Source: UBA6176 sp041688515
Lineage (GTDB): Bacteria; Verrucomicrobiota; Verrucomicrobiia; Limisphaerales; UBA9464
Assembly: GCA_041688515.1 (NCBI GenBank)
Contig: JBDNHZ010000489.1
Coordinates: 1-22,213, forward strand
DNA: 22,213 bases
Reading direction: 5' to 3'
Part shown: positions 7,950 to 16,116 of the stretch, piece after piece
How the letters are laid out: every line of letters begins with the position of its first letter
Position numbering within the stretch: the stretch's first letter is position 1
Translations under genes and position numbers: made by a program
The notes under the pieces: model-generated
The model's database searches: none
What the model was told of the DNA's origin: nothing
Seen by the model: the letters and a program-made list of their open reading frames with translations, nothing else

Positions 7950-8444
7950 ATGAACACCGGATCCCAGCCCAGACCCGATGGGGCGCAACAGAAGCGGTTC
8001 CTGATCAATATCGTCTCCGATACCGTGGCCGCCCTGGCCGGGGACGGTGCGGACGCCACGGAGCTGCCCCTGCACAAGGCCAGCGTCGCTGCCGCCGTTT
8101 ACCACTATTCCATCGGTGTGCTGGGCTCCCAGGAGATCGCCGGACTTCTGCCCACCGATCCCGCCTTCGGCCTCTGGTGCCAGAACGGGGTGCCGTCCGC
8201 CGCGGACATCGCCCGGGTCCGCGATGAGCAGGGGGAGATTCTCCGGCGCGGGCTGATTGATGCCCTTGGCTGGGCGTGGAACGTTCCCCTGCGCAGCGTG
8301 GTGACCGGCATGCCCACGCAGGCCTACGCCCAGAAGGTCACGGCCGGACGCAACCAACAGTTCAACAGTCAGGCCGATGTCGAAGCTGAAGCCGATAAAC
8401 GCATCGCCGCTGCCGCCGCGGCGGATGTCGGCACAGCAAGCTGA
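7950..8444 (+). CDS. Small protein resembling a transposase N-terminal (DUF772-like) domain, no catalytic domain
   Basis: This 164-aa protein is not firmly recognised. Residues 48-110 (AAVYHYSIGVLGSQEIAGLL, PAFGLWCQNGVPSAADIARV, then a helical GLIDALGWAW) follow the pattern of the DUF772 N-terminal region of IS5/IS1182-type transposases: a Y-x-Y-x-x-G-x-x-[SG]-S-x-x-I helix, then a 'dpaf..l' segment, an 'n..p' turn and an Arg-containing helix. No DDE domain follows; the C terminus is an Ala/Glu-rich tail (ADVEAEADKRIAAAAAADVG). ATG at 7950 is chosen, with a weak AGGAA about 11 nt upstream; GTG at 7863 lies in the repeat and adds unconvincing sequence. It ends 32 nt from the convergent nuoN stop, and I see no terminator in that gap. 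It may be a truncated or domesticated transposase part, or an unrelated helical regulator. Confidence 0.6.
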   Translation: MNTGSQPRPDGAQQKRFLINIVSDTVAALAGDGADATELPLHKASVAAAVYHYSIGVLGSQEIAGLLPTDPAFGLWCQNGVPSAADIARVRDEQGEILRRGLIDALGWAWNVPLRSVVTGMPTQAYAQKVTAGRNQQFNSQADVEAEADKRIAAAAAADVGTAS

Positions 8445-8476
8445 CCGGCGACGGACCCGCCCTTCGCTTTCCAGGT

Positions 8477-9967
8477 TCAGCGTCCCGCCTGCAGGACGGC
8501 CGGGAACTCGGGTCGGAGCACCTCCACCGCCGGAGTCGAGATCTGGACCAGATGATCGGGCAGGATGCCGAGCCAGAGCATGCCGAGCACGCAGATGAAA
8601 AGGGCACCGCGGACGGGCCAACTGGTCGGGATGGGCGAAAGATCCGCCGGCTTGCCGCCCCAGTAGATGGCCCGGATCACCCCAAAATAATAGTAGATCG
8701 AGATCACCACGCCGATGACCGCCACGGCCAGCAGGACGTAATAGGCCGGATCCAAGGCTCCGAGCGGAATGATGGATTTCAGCAGGAGGAATTTCCCGAC
8801 AAAACCCGCCAGCGGCGGGATCCCGGCCAGCGATACCATGGAGAGGGTCAGCGCCCCGGCCAGGATCGGGGAACGACGTCCGAGACCGGCAAGACAAGCG
8901 ATGTCATCGGACTCGGTCCGGGCGAGGACCACGCAGAGGACGGTGAAGGCGGCGAGGACGGTGAACAGGTAGCCAGCGATGTAATAGATCATGCCAGCCG
9001 CACCGGCCTTGGAGACGGCGGCGATGCCCAACAGGAGGAAGCCGGCGTTGGCGATGCTGGAATAACCCATCAACCGTTTGATCGAACGTTGCGGGATCGC
9101 GCCCAGGCTGCCGTAGAGGATGGTCAACCCCGCCAGCACAGCGAAGACATGATGCCAGTGTGCGGTGATGGCTGGCACGGCTGAGAAGAGGACCCGAAGG
9201 AGCAAGACGATTCCGGCGGCCTTGGAACCCACTGCCAGGAACGCCGACGAGGGTGCCGGCGAACCCTGATACACGTCAGGTGCCCAGACCTGGAAGGGGA
9301 CCGCGGCGATCTTGAAAAGGAGCCCCGACACGACCATTCCCAGGCCCACGAGGAAGATCGGGTTCGTCGCCAGGGTCTTCTGGGCGGCGGCGATCTCATT
9401 GAAATTGGTGGTTCCGGCGGAACCGAACACCAGAGCAATGCCGAACACCATGAAGGCCGAAGCCGTGGCACCGAGGATGAGGTACTTCACGCCCGCCTCG
9501 ATGGAGGCCGCGCGATCCCGCTGGAAGCTGGTGAGCACCACGAACGTGATGGTGATCAACTCCAGAGCCGCGAACATCAGGGTGAAATCGTTGGTGGACG
9601 CCGCGAACAACATCCCCAGCAACGCGAACAAAGTGAGCGAGAAATACTCGGAAACACCCGTGGCGAATTTCCCGGAGTACTCGACTGACATCAGGATCAC
9701 CAAAAGGGCCGCGAGGAGGAAGAACTGCTTGAAGAACACCGCCAGACTGTCCTGCACGTACATGCCGGTCTTCGCGCCGGGCGCGATGAAGGCATAGACC
9801 ACTTCCTCCGCATCCTTGAGCCCGACAAAGAAGATGATGCCGACCCCGGCAGCGGCGATCCAACCCAGTTGACGCCGGTATTGGGCCGGCATCCAGAGGT
9901 CGGCCAGCAGCACACCCAACCCAAGCAGCGCCACCAGGATCTCAACGACGAGCAACGAGGAATTCAT
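8477..9967 (-). CDS. nuoN: NADH-quinone oxidoreductase subunit N (proton-pumping, Mrp-antiporter-like)
   Basis: This 496-aa polytopic membrane protein is one of the three antiporter-like subunits of complex I. Family marks are ALELITITFVVLTSF (TM5 Glu at residue 136), KYLILGATASAFMVFGIALVFG, and FKIAAVPFQVWAPDVYQGSP with the central lysine K219. Length agrees with bacterial NuoN (about 480-500). ATG at 9967 starts MNSSLLVVEILVALLGLG; the longer open frame upstream is Arg/Ser-rich and unlike a membrane protein. It is the last gene of the operon, 13 nt after nuoM, and converges on the small gene ending at 8444. Confidence 0.96.
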   Translation of the reverse strand: MNSSLLVVEILVALLGLGVLLADLWMPAQYRRQLGWIAAAGVGIIFFVGLKDAEEVVYAFIAPGAKTGMYVQDSLAVFFKQFFLLAALLVILMSVEYSGKFATGVSEYFSLTLFALLGMLFAASTNDFTLMFAALELITITFVVLTSFQRDRAASIEAGVKYLILGATASAFMVFGIALVFGSAGTTNFNEIAAAQKTLATNPIFLVGLGMVVSGLLFKIAAVPFQVWAPDVYQGSPAPSSAFLAVGSKAAGIVLLLRVLFSAVPAITAHWHHVFAVLAGLTILYGSLGAIPQRSIKRLMGYSSIANAGFLLLGIAAVSKAGAAGMIYYIAGYLFTVLAAFTVLCVVLARTESDDIACLAGLGRRSPILAGALTLSMVSLAGIPPLAGFVGKFLLLKSIIPLGALDPAYYVLLAVAVIGVVISIYYYFGVIRAIYWGGKPADLSPIPTSWPVRGALFICVLGMLWLGILPDHLVQISTPAVEVLRPEFPAVLQAGR

Positions 9968-9980
9968 CGGGATGAAAGAG

Positions 9981-11534
9981 TCAGTTCGAAGCCGGGTTTG
10001 CAGGGTTCGACACGGCCGCGGTGGCGGGGACCACCCCCGCCGGCTTGGCGACGGGACGAGCCATCTCGGCGACGCGGGTGACGGCCGGCAGGACGCGCCG
10101 GACGATGGCGTTGGGGAAGATCCCGAAGAACAACAGGCCGCCCGCAAGGATCACAAAGGGTAACTTGCGCCAGGCGCTGGGGGCATCGAACACGGCCGGC
10201 AAGGCCTCCGGCAATTTGCCATGCAAGATCGAGCGGAGAGCCCGCAACATGTAGACCCCGCCGATGATCAATCCGCCCCAGGCCGCCGCCACCACGATCC
10301 ACGGGAGCGACTTCCAGGCACCGAACATCACGGACAGTTCGCCGGCGAAATTGGCGAAACCAGGAACGCCGCATCCGGCGAGGAAGCAGAGCGTGAGCAC
10401 CGACCCGATGAACGGCATGCGCTTGAGCAGCCCGCCCATCCGCGCGATCTCCAGGGTGCCGGTCTGCCGGCGCAACCAGGCGGACAGCGCGAAACTGAGG
10501 CCGGCGAGGAATGCGTGCGAGACCATGACCAGGACGGTTCCGGTCAACCCAACGACGGTGAGCGAGGCAATTCCCAGGAAGGCGAAACCCATGTGCGCCA
10601 GGCTGGAATTGCCGATCAACAGATTGAGGTCGCGCTGACGCATGGCGACGAACCCGCAGTACACCAGATTGCCAACGCAGAGGACGGCCAGGACGGGCAT
10701 CCAGAGGGCGACCCCTTCCGGCATCAGCGGCAGGGCGACCCGGAGGAGGGCGAAGAGTCCCGCCTTCTTGAGGATGCCGGCATGCATCATGGCGGTGGCG
10801 GCCGGAGCGCAGCCGTATCCCTGCGGTGCCCATGAATGGAATGGGAACAGGCCCACCAAGGTTCCGAATCCGAACAAGAGACAGGGGAAAATGAACTTCT
10901 GCGCGCCCGGCGACAGGGGGGTCAGGGCCAGTTGCTTCTGCAATTCGACGAGGTCGAGCGAGTTGGCTCCGGAGGCCGAGTAGAGGGCGATCAGACCGGC
11001 CAGGGCGACCATCGCACCGGCCGTGAGGTACATCGTGATCTTGTAGGCGGCGTAGGTCCGTTCCTCGCCGACACCCCAGACGCCGATCATGATGAAGGTC
11101 GGAACCAGGGCGAGTTCGTTGAAGAAGTAGAAGAAGAACAGATCAAGCGAAGCAAACGCTCCCAGCGCGCCCCCGATCATCACCAGGAGCAGGACGTAGA
11201 AGAGCTTGGTCTGTTCCTCGATCTCCCAGGAGACGGCCACGGCGGCGAACCCGACCAACCCGGTCACCATCAGCATTGCGGCGGCAATGCCATCGACCCC
11301 CACGTGGTAGTTGATGCGCAGGACGGAAGAAGAAACCCAGGTGGCCAATCCTTCGAACTGATAGGCGGCCCCGGTCGGATCAAACTTCACGAACAACGCC
11401 ACGCCGAGAACGGCGGTGACGATTGAACCCAGCAGGGCCAGGCTCCGGATCACGAAGCGATAGTTTCCCGGCACCAACAGCACCAGGAAGGCGGTCAGGA
11501 ACGGCGTCAGCAGCAGCGTACTCGTCAGGCTCAT
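9981..11534 (-). CDS. nuoM: NADH-quinone oxidoreductase subunit M
   Basis: This 517-aa antiporter-like proton-pumping subunit of complex I has about 14 hydrophobic helices. FFFYFFNELALVPTFIMIGVWG carries the conserved TM5 glutamate (E140). FPFHSWAPQGYGCAPAATAM and MMHAGILKKAGLFALLR are the TM7-8 signature with the essential lysine. Length is typical (500-525). The C terminus is a Pro/Ala-rich tail. It starts 6 nt after nuoL. Confidence 0.96.
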   Translation of the reverse strand: MSLTSTLLLTPFLTAFLVLLVPGNYRFVIRSLALLGSIVTAVLGVALFVKFDPTGAAYQFEGLATWVSSSVLRINYHVGVDGIAAAMLMVTGLVGFAAVAVSWEIEEQTKLFYVLLLVMIGGALGAFASLDLFFFYFFNELALVPTFIMIGVWGVGEERTYAAYKITMYLTAGAMVALAGLIALYSASGANSLDLVELQKQLALTPLSPGAQKFIFPCLLFGFGTLVGLFPFHSWAPQGYGCAPAATAMMHAGILKKAGLFALLRVALPLMPEGVALWMPVLAVLCVGNLVYCGFVAMRQRDLNLLIGNSSLAHMGFAFLGIASLTVVGLTGTVLVMVSHAFLAGLSFALSAWLRRQTGTLEIARMGGLLKRMPFIGSVLTLCFLAGCGVPGFANFAGELSVMFGAWKSLPWIVVAAAWGGLIIGGVYMLRALRSILHGKLPEALPAVFDAPSAWRKLPFVILAGGLLFFGIFPNAIVRRVLPAVTRVAEMARPVAKPAGVVPATAAVSNPANPASN

Positions 11535-11540
11535 GGTCGT

Positions 11541-13562
11541 TCAGCGAAGGGTGAACCAGGCCACGACCGCCAGTCCGGCCGCGAACAGGAAGGTATAGGT
11601 CTGGAGGTTGCCGCTCTGGACGAGGCGGAGGGTACGGCCGACCAACTCGACCGACCCATGGAGACCGCGAAGCGCAAGACCGTTGATCAACCAACGATCC
11701 ACCCAATCGGCGATGGCACCGGCCAGGTCATGCAGTGGGATGATCAAGCCGGAGTAGATCTCGTCAAAATAGAAGCGTCCCTTCAGCAGGCGCGACCAGC
11801 TGCCCAGCAGACCGGGAAGCGGATCCGTGGTCGCCTTGCCGTAGCAGGCCCAGGCGAGGCTGGAGCCGAGGAACACGGCAAACAGACCGAAGGTGGCGGC
11901 CATGGCGTTGTGGTTGAACGGACCGAAGAGGGCGTTGTTGATGCCGTTCGAGAGGTTCTCGATCATCGGCAGGATTCCGACGCTGTACTTCTCTCCCTGG
12001 GCCACAACATGGGCGGCCGCATGACCGTGCCCTCCGACGGCGGCGCCGATGTATTCGCCGAGCGGCAGCCAGGCAATCGCGACGCTCGGCACGGCCAGGA
12101 TCAGCAGCGGCCAGGTCATGGACGCCGGTGACTCATGGGCGTGCGAGGCGGAATCGGATCGGGCCTCACCGAAGAACGCGACCAGCACCAGCCGACCCAT
12201 GTAGAAGGTCGTGAGGATGGCCACGAGAACCGCGACAATGAAGAGCACCGGATTGACCTCGAGCGCGGTGACCAGGACTTCGTCCTTGGAATAGAACCCG
12301 CTGAAGGGCGGAAGCCCCGCGAGGGCGGCCGTTCCGATGACAAAGGACCAGAAGGTCTTTGGCATCTTCCGGCGGAGCCCACCCATCTTCCAGATGTTCT
12401 GTTCGTGATGGCAGGCGTGGATGACCGATCCGGCACCGAGGAAGAGCATGGCCTTGAAGAAGGCGTGGGTGACCAGATGATACATGCCGGCAGCCGGGGT
12501 GCCGGCCTGGGCACCGAGCCCCACCGCCATCACCATGTAGCCGAGCTGCGAAAGCGTGGAATAGGCGAGGATGCGCTTGATGTCGTTTTGCTGGACGGCG
12601 ATCAGCGCCGCCAAAAGGGCAGTGAAACCACCGATGTAGCCGATGATCGTTCCAGCACCGAGGTCGCCGAGGAATCCGAGCGGAGCGGGCCAGGCTCCGG
12701 GCACGGTGTAGAGGAAGAACACCCGGCACAGCATGTACACCCCGGCGGCCACCATCGTCGCGGCATGGATCAGGGCCGACACCGGCGTCGGGCCTTCCAT
12801 GGCGTCGGGAAGCCAGACATGCAGCGGGAACTGCGCGCTCTTGCCCATTGCGCCCATGAACACCAGCAGGCCGGTGATCCCGGCCATGGACCCGAGCAAA
12901 CCGGGGGTGGCCCCGAACTTTGCGGACAACTCGGCGAGGTTCACCGTGCCGGTGGCCGCCCAGACGATCAGGATTCCGAGCAGGAAACCGAAGTCACCCA
13001 GACGATTGGTGAGGAAGGCCTTCTTGGCGGCATCCCCCGCCGCGGGGCGTTCGTGCCAGAAGCCGATCAACAGGTAGGACGAGACGCCGACCAGTTCCCA
13101 GAAGATGAAGATCATCACCAGGTTGTCGGCGAGGACGATGCCGAGCATCGAGAAGACGAACAGGCTGAGGGTGCAGAAGAACCGGCTGAACGACGCATCG
13201 TCGTGCATATAGCCGGTGGAATAGATCATCACGAGGCTGGCCACCCCGGTGACCACCAGGCTCATCAGGGCGGAAAGCCGGTCCACCTGAAGACCGAGGG
13301 TGAGATCCAGACCGGGGATCGGCAGCCAATGAAAGGGGGTGGCGGCCAGCGGATGCTCCCCGGAGATCCCGATGAGGATCACCCCGAGCAGGAAGCTCAG
13401 AAGCACACCGGCAATGTTGAATCCGGCGGTGAGACCGCGAAGGCGACGGGCGAGGAACCAGGAACCGGCACCGCAGATGAGCGGCGATGCCAGCACCATC
13501 CAGGCGAGGTCCTGATACTTCGCGCCGGCTTCGGCGACTTGTTGGGTGGCGTGGGCGTCCAT
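11541..13562 (-). CDS. nuoL: NADH-quinone oxidoreductase subunit L
   Basis: This 673-aa distal antiporter-like subunit of complex I has the long lateral helix at its C terminus that runs along the membrane arm. Marks are FIFWELVGVSSYLLIGFWHER (TM5 Glu, E156), FMGAMGKSAQFPLHVWLPDA (K241), and DAMEGPTPVSALIHAATMVA. His-rich periplasmic loops occur near residues 505 and 535-545. Length is normal (610-680). ATG at 13562 was chosen over an upstream in-frame start because the extra residues overlap nuoK and are Ser/Arg-rich. It starts 10 nt after the nuoK stop. Confidence 0.96.
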   Translation of the reverse strand: MDAHATQQVAEAGAKYQDLAWMVLASPLICGAGSWFLARRLRGLTAGFNIAGVLLSFLLGVILIGISGEHPLAATPFHWLPIPGLDLTLGLQVDRLSALMSLVVTGVASLVMIYSTGYMHDDASFSRFFCTLSLFVFSMLGIVLADNLVMIFIFWELVGVSSYLLIGFWHERPAAGDAAKKAFLTNRLGDFGFLLGILIVWAATGTVNLAELSAKFGATPGLLGSMAGITGLLVFMGAMGKSAQFPLHVWLPDAMEGPTPVSALIHAATMVAAGVYMLCRVFFLYTVPGAWPAPLGFLGDLGAGTIIGYIGGFTALLAALIAVQQNDIKRILAYSTLSQLGYMVMAVGLGAQAGTPAAGMYHLVTHAFFKAMLFLGAGSVIHACHHEQNIWKMGGLRRKMPKTFWSFVIGTAALAGLPPFSGFYSKDEVLVTALEVNPVLFIVAVLVAILTTFYMGRLVLVAFFGEARSDSASHAHESPASMTWPLLILAVPSVAIAWLPLGEYIGAAVGGHGHAAAHVVAQGEKYSVGILPMIENLSNGINNALFGPFNHNAMAATFGLFAVFLGSSLAWACYGKATTDPLPGLLGSWSRLLKGRFYFDEIYSGLIIPLHDLAGAIADWVDRWLINGLALRGLHGSVELVGRTLRLVQSGNLQTYTFLFAAGLAVVAWFTLR

Positions 13563-13572
13563 GCGGCGCGGG

Positions 13573-13878
13573 TCAGAGCTTGAGCGAGGTGAGATCCTCG
13601 ACGTGGGAAGTCCGGCGTTTGCGGAAGAGGGCGACGATGAGGGCAAGGCCCACGGCGACTTCCGCAGCGGCGACGGTGATGATGAAGAACACCATCACCT
13701 GACCATTGAGATTCTGATTGAAGTGGGAAAAGGCAACGAGAGCGAGGTTGGCGGCATTGAGCATGAGTTCGAGACTCATGTACATGACCAGCAGGCTGCG
13801 TCGGACGACTACGCCCAGCAGGCCGAGGCAGAACAGCAGGGCACTGACGATCAGGTAGTGGGGGAGAGCGGCTTGCAT
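13573..13878 (-). CDS. nuoK: NADH-quinone oxidoreductase subunit K
   Basis: This 101-aa three-helix membrane subunit, MrpC-like, is part of the proton path between the quinone end and the antiporter subunits. It has the two conserved intramembrane glutamates, E37 in MYMSLELMLNAANL and E73 in ITVAAAEVAVGLAL, equivalent to Glu36 and Glu72 of E. coli NuoK. Length is exactly in family. It starts 1 nt after nuoJ stops, so translation is probably coupled. Confidence 0.96.
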   Translation of the reverse strand: MQAALPHYLIVSALLFCLGLLGVVVRRSLLVMYMSLELMLNAANLALVAFSHFNQNLNGQVMVFFIITVAAAEVAVGLALIVALFRKRRTSHVEDLTSLKL

Positions 13879-13879
13879 G

Positions 13880-14392
13880 TTACTTCAGCTCCTTTTTGCT
13901 CAGCAGGATCGCTCCCACCATGGCCACCAGCAGCAGGATCGAGAGGATCTCGAAGGGCAGGAGATAGGACTGGAACAGGATACGACCGAGTTCGCGGGTG
14001 GAGCCTTCGACCGGCTTGCTGCCGGCAGCCATCACCGGAGTGGCTCCCGCCAGGACGCGGACGAGCACCGCCGCCAGGCCCAGCACCGCCAACGATCCGA
14101 GACCGACGGCGACCTTGTTCAGCTTCCGACGTTCCTCTTCCTTCAGGTCGAGGAGCATGATGACGAAAAGGAAGAGCACCATCACGGCACCGGCGTAAAC
14201 CAGGATCTGGACGGCGGCCAGGAAGAAGGCGTGCAACAGCACGAACAACCCCGCCATCGAGAGGATGGTCAGCACGAGGAACATCGCGCTCGTGACCGGA
14301 TTCCGGCTGAGCGGGTTGACGACGCACAGGAACCCAAACAGCAGGGTCAGCCCGGCGAACGCGTAAAAGAGAAGGTCGGTTAGCTGCGGCAT
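13880..14392 (-). CDS. nuoJ: NADH-quinone oxidoreductase subunit J
   Basis: This 170-aa five-helix membrane subunit of complex I shows the signature LHAFFLAAVQILVYAGAVMVLFLFVIMLLDL (residues about 53-85), the broken TM3 pi-bulge region that links quinone chemistry to pumping. The last helix is SYLLPFEILSILLLVAMVGAILL, followed by a short basic end. Length is typical (165-185). It lies 30 nt after nuoI, the widest gap in the operon other than nuoE-nuoF. Confidence 0.95.
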   Translation of the reverse strand: MPQLTDLLFYAFAGLTLLFGFLCVVNPLSRNPVTSAMFLVLTILSMAGLFVLLHAFFLAAVQILVYAGAVMVLFLFVIMLLDLKEEERRKLNKVAVGLGSLAVLGLAAVLVRVLAGATPVMAAGSKPVEGSTRELGRILFQSYLLPFEILSILLLVAMVGAILLSKKELK

Positions 14393-14422
14393 GGAGTTGG
14401 CTCGTCTTCCGGTCGGACCGGG

Positions 14423-15001
14423 TCAGTCGACTTTGACAGGGAAGCTCTCCTGATCCCGGGCCTCTTCCAGCTTGTGTTTCCACTTCTGGATGCCGGGATG
14501 GACGCCTCCGAGTTGCAGGAGTTTCTCCTTGTTGTAAATCATCTCCTCCCGGTTCAGGCCGGTCAGGGAGTAATGCTGCTGCAAGAAGATGGCCTCTTCC
14601 GGGCACACTTCCTGGCACAGGCCGCAGAAGATGCACCGAAGCATGTTGATCTCGAATTCAAGGGGCATCTTCTCCGCGTTCGGCCGGTCTGCCCCCTGCC
14701 CTTCGGGTCCGGGAGGCGTGATCTTGATGGCCTTGGGCGGGCAGATGAATTCGCACAACTGGCAGGAAACACACTTGGTCGCCCCCTCCTGATCGCGCAC
14801 CAGATACGGAGCTCCCCGATACCCTTCGTTCACACGCCACGGAACTTCGGGATAATAGCCGTCCCCGAGGTCGGTGGCGGTATTCTTGCCTTGGACCGAA
14901 CGGGCGAAATGACGCGCCGTGATCTTGAACCCCTCCATCAGGGCGGGCAGATACGTGCGTTCGTAAAAATTCAGCGGACTGCGATCAACAACCTTGGTCA
15001 T
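14423..15001 (-). CDS. nuoI: NADH-quinone oxidoreductase subunit I (2x[4Fe-4S] ferredoxin-like)
   Basis: This 192-aa subunit carries clusters N6a and N6b, which pass electrons from NuoG to NuoB. Two ferredoxin motifs are intact: C77-x2-C80-x2-C83-x3-C87-P (CVSCQLCEFICP) and C123-x2-C126-x2-C129-x3-C133-P (CIFCGLCQEVCP). The N-terminal amphipathic region LMEGFKITARHFARSV packs against the membrane arm in this family. An AAAGGA-like RBS lies about 9 nt upstream of the ATG. It is 17 nt after nuoH. Confidence 0.96.
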   Translation of the reverse strand: MTKVVDRSPLNFYERTYLPALMEGFKITARHFARSVQGKNTATDLGDGYYPEVPWRVNEGYRGAPYLVRDQEGATKCVSCQLCEFICPPKAIKITPPGPEGQGADRPNAEKMPLEFEINMLRCIFCGLCQEVCPEEAIFLQQHYSLTGLNREEMIYNKEKLLQLGGVHPGIQKWKHKLEEARDQESFPVKVD

Positions 15002-15018
15002 GAGGTGGTCCTTTAATT

Positions 15019-16101
15019 TCAGCGATTAAACAACGCCAAGCCGAGTGCTGTGGCGACGATGTTGGCCAAAGCGACGGGGATGAACCGGCGCCAACCCAGA
15101 TCCATCAACTGATCGTAGCGGAAGCGCGGCAACATCCAGCGCACCCAGATGAACACGATCATCAGGACGATCATCTTGGCGATGAAGATCCCGATGTGGA
15201 CCAGTCCACCGAGCAGCGACTCCGCCGGCTTGCCCAGCCAGGGCAAGGACCAACCCCCGAAGAACAGCGTCACCATCATCGCCGAACTGGCGATCATGTT
15301 GGCATACTCACCGAGGAAGAAGAGGGCGAACTTCATCGAGCTGTATTCGGTGTGGTAACCACCGACCAACTCGGACTCGGACTCGGGCAGGTCGAAAGGC
15401 AACCGGTTGGTCTCGGCGAAGGCCGACACCAGAAAGATCGCAAATGCCACCGGCTGGTACAACACCAGCCAACCATGGTCCGCCTGCCACTGGATCAGGT
15501 TCGACAGGTTCAGATCGCCGACGATCAGGAACAGCGAGACCACACTCATCCCCATGGCGATCTCATAGGAGATCATCTGGGCACTGGAACGGATGCCACC
15601 CAGAAACGGATACTTGGAATTCGAGGACCAACCGGCCAGCACGATTCCGTACACCCCGAGCGAGACAATGCCGAAGGTGTAGAGGATGCCGACGTCCAGG
15701 TCGGCGATGACCATCTTCTGAGACCCGAGGTTCGATCCGAACGGGATGACCGCCAACGTCAGGAAGGCCGGGATCACCGCAATGGCCGGTGCCAGCCAGA
15801 AATAGATGGTTCGCACGTACGAGGGCGTGAAGTCTTCCTTCAGGATGAACTTCAACCCGTCCGCCATCGGCTGGAACATGCCCCAGCGCTGCATCAACCG
15901 GCCCAGCACGGGGATCTTCAGCGCCAGCGGGGGCGCCGTGCGATTCGGACCGACCCGATCCTGAATGGCCGCCGAGACCTTGCGCTCCACCAGCACCGCA
16001 TAGGCGACGAAGGTCATCACGACGCCGAACACCACGGCGATCTTGGCCGCGCTGAACAGGACGAACTGGAAGGTGGGATCGGAGAAGATGTTTTCGAGCA
16101 T
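15019..16101 (-). CDS. nuoH: NADH-quinone oxidoreductase subunit H
   Basis: This 360-aa membrane subunit forms the quinone chamber floor at the junction with NuoB and NuoD. It has ERKVSAAIQDRVGPNR (residues 39-54) and FAETNRLPFDLPESESELVGGYHTEYSSM (from about 228), the cytoplasmic acidic loop that is the family's most conserved segment. Eight hydrophobic helices are evident. Length is slightly above E. coli's (325) but ordinary. The start is supported by a strong Shine-Dalgarno (see separate entry). Confidence 0.96.
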   Translation of the reverse strand: MLENIFSDPTFQFVLFSAAKIAVVFGVVMTFVAYAVLVERKVSAAIQDRVGPNRTAPPLALKIPVLGRLMQRWGMFQPMADGLKFILKEDFTPSYVRTIYFWLAPAIAVIPAFLTLAVIPFGSNLGSQKMVIADLDVGILYTFGIVSLGVYGIVLAGWSSNSKYPFLGGIRSSAQMISYEIAMGMSVVSLFLIVGDLNLSNLIQWQADHGWLVLYQPVAFAIFLVSAFAETNRLPFDLPESESELVGGYHTEYSSMKFALFFLGEYANMIASSAMMVTLFFGGWSLPWLGKPAESLLGGLVHIGIFIAKMIVLMIVFIWVRWMLPRFRYDQLMDLGWRRFIPVALANIVATALGLALFNR

Positions 16102-16107
16102 GGAAGA

Positions 16108-16116
16108 TCCTCCTTT
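16108..16116 (-). promoter_or_regulatory. Strong Shine-Dalgarno of nuoH overlapping the nuoG stop
   Basis: On the minus strand AAAGGAGGA lies 6 nt before the nuoH ATG (16101), and its first bases are part of the nuoG TAA stop (16115-16117). It is the clearest RBS in this operon and fixes the nuoH start; most other genes here rely on overlap or weaker sites. Confidence 0.75.

Noticed and set aside
8445..8476. Terminator between the convergent small gene and nuoN
   Set aside because: The 32-nt gap has no inverted repeat with a T-run on either strand.
12135..13583. 482-codon plus-strand frame opposite nuoL
   Set aside because: Low-complexity Glu/Gly/His/Arg translation typical of the antisense of membrane genes; nuoL is unmistakable on the other strand.
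13500..13646. Longer NuoL starting upstream of 13562
   Set aside because: The extra residues overlap nuoK and are Ser/Arg/Pro-rich, unlike a NuoL N terminus; ATG at 13562 fits operon spacing.
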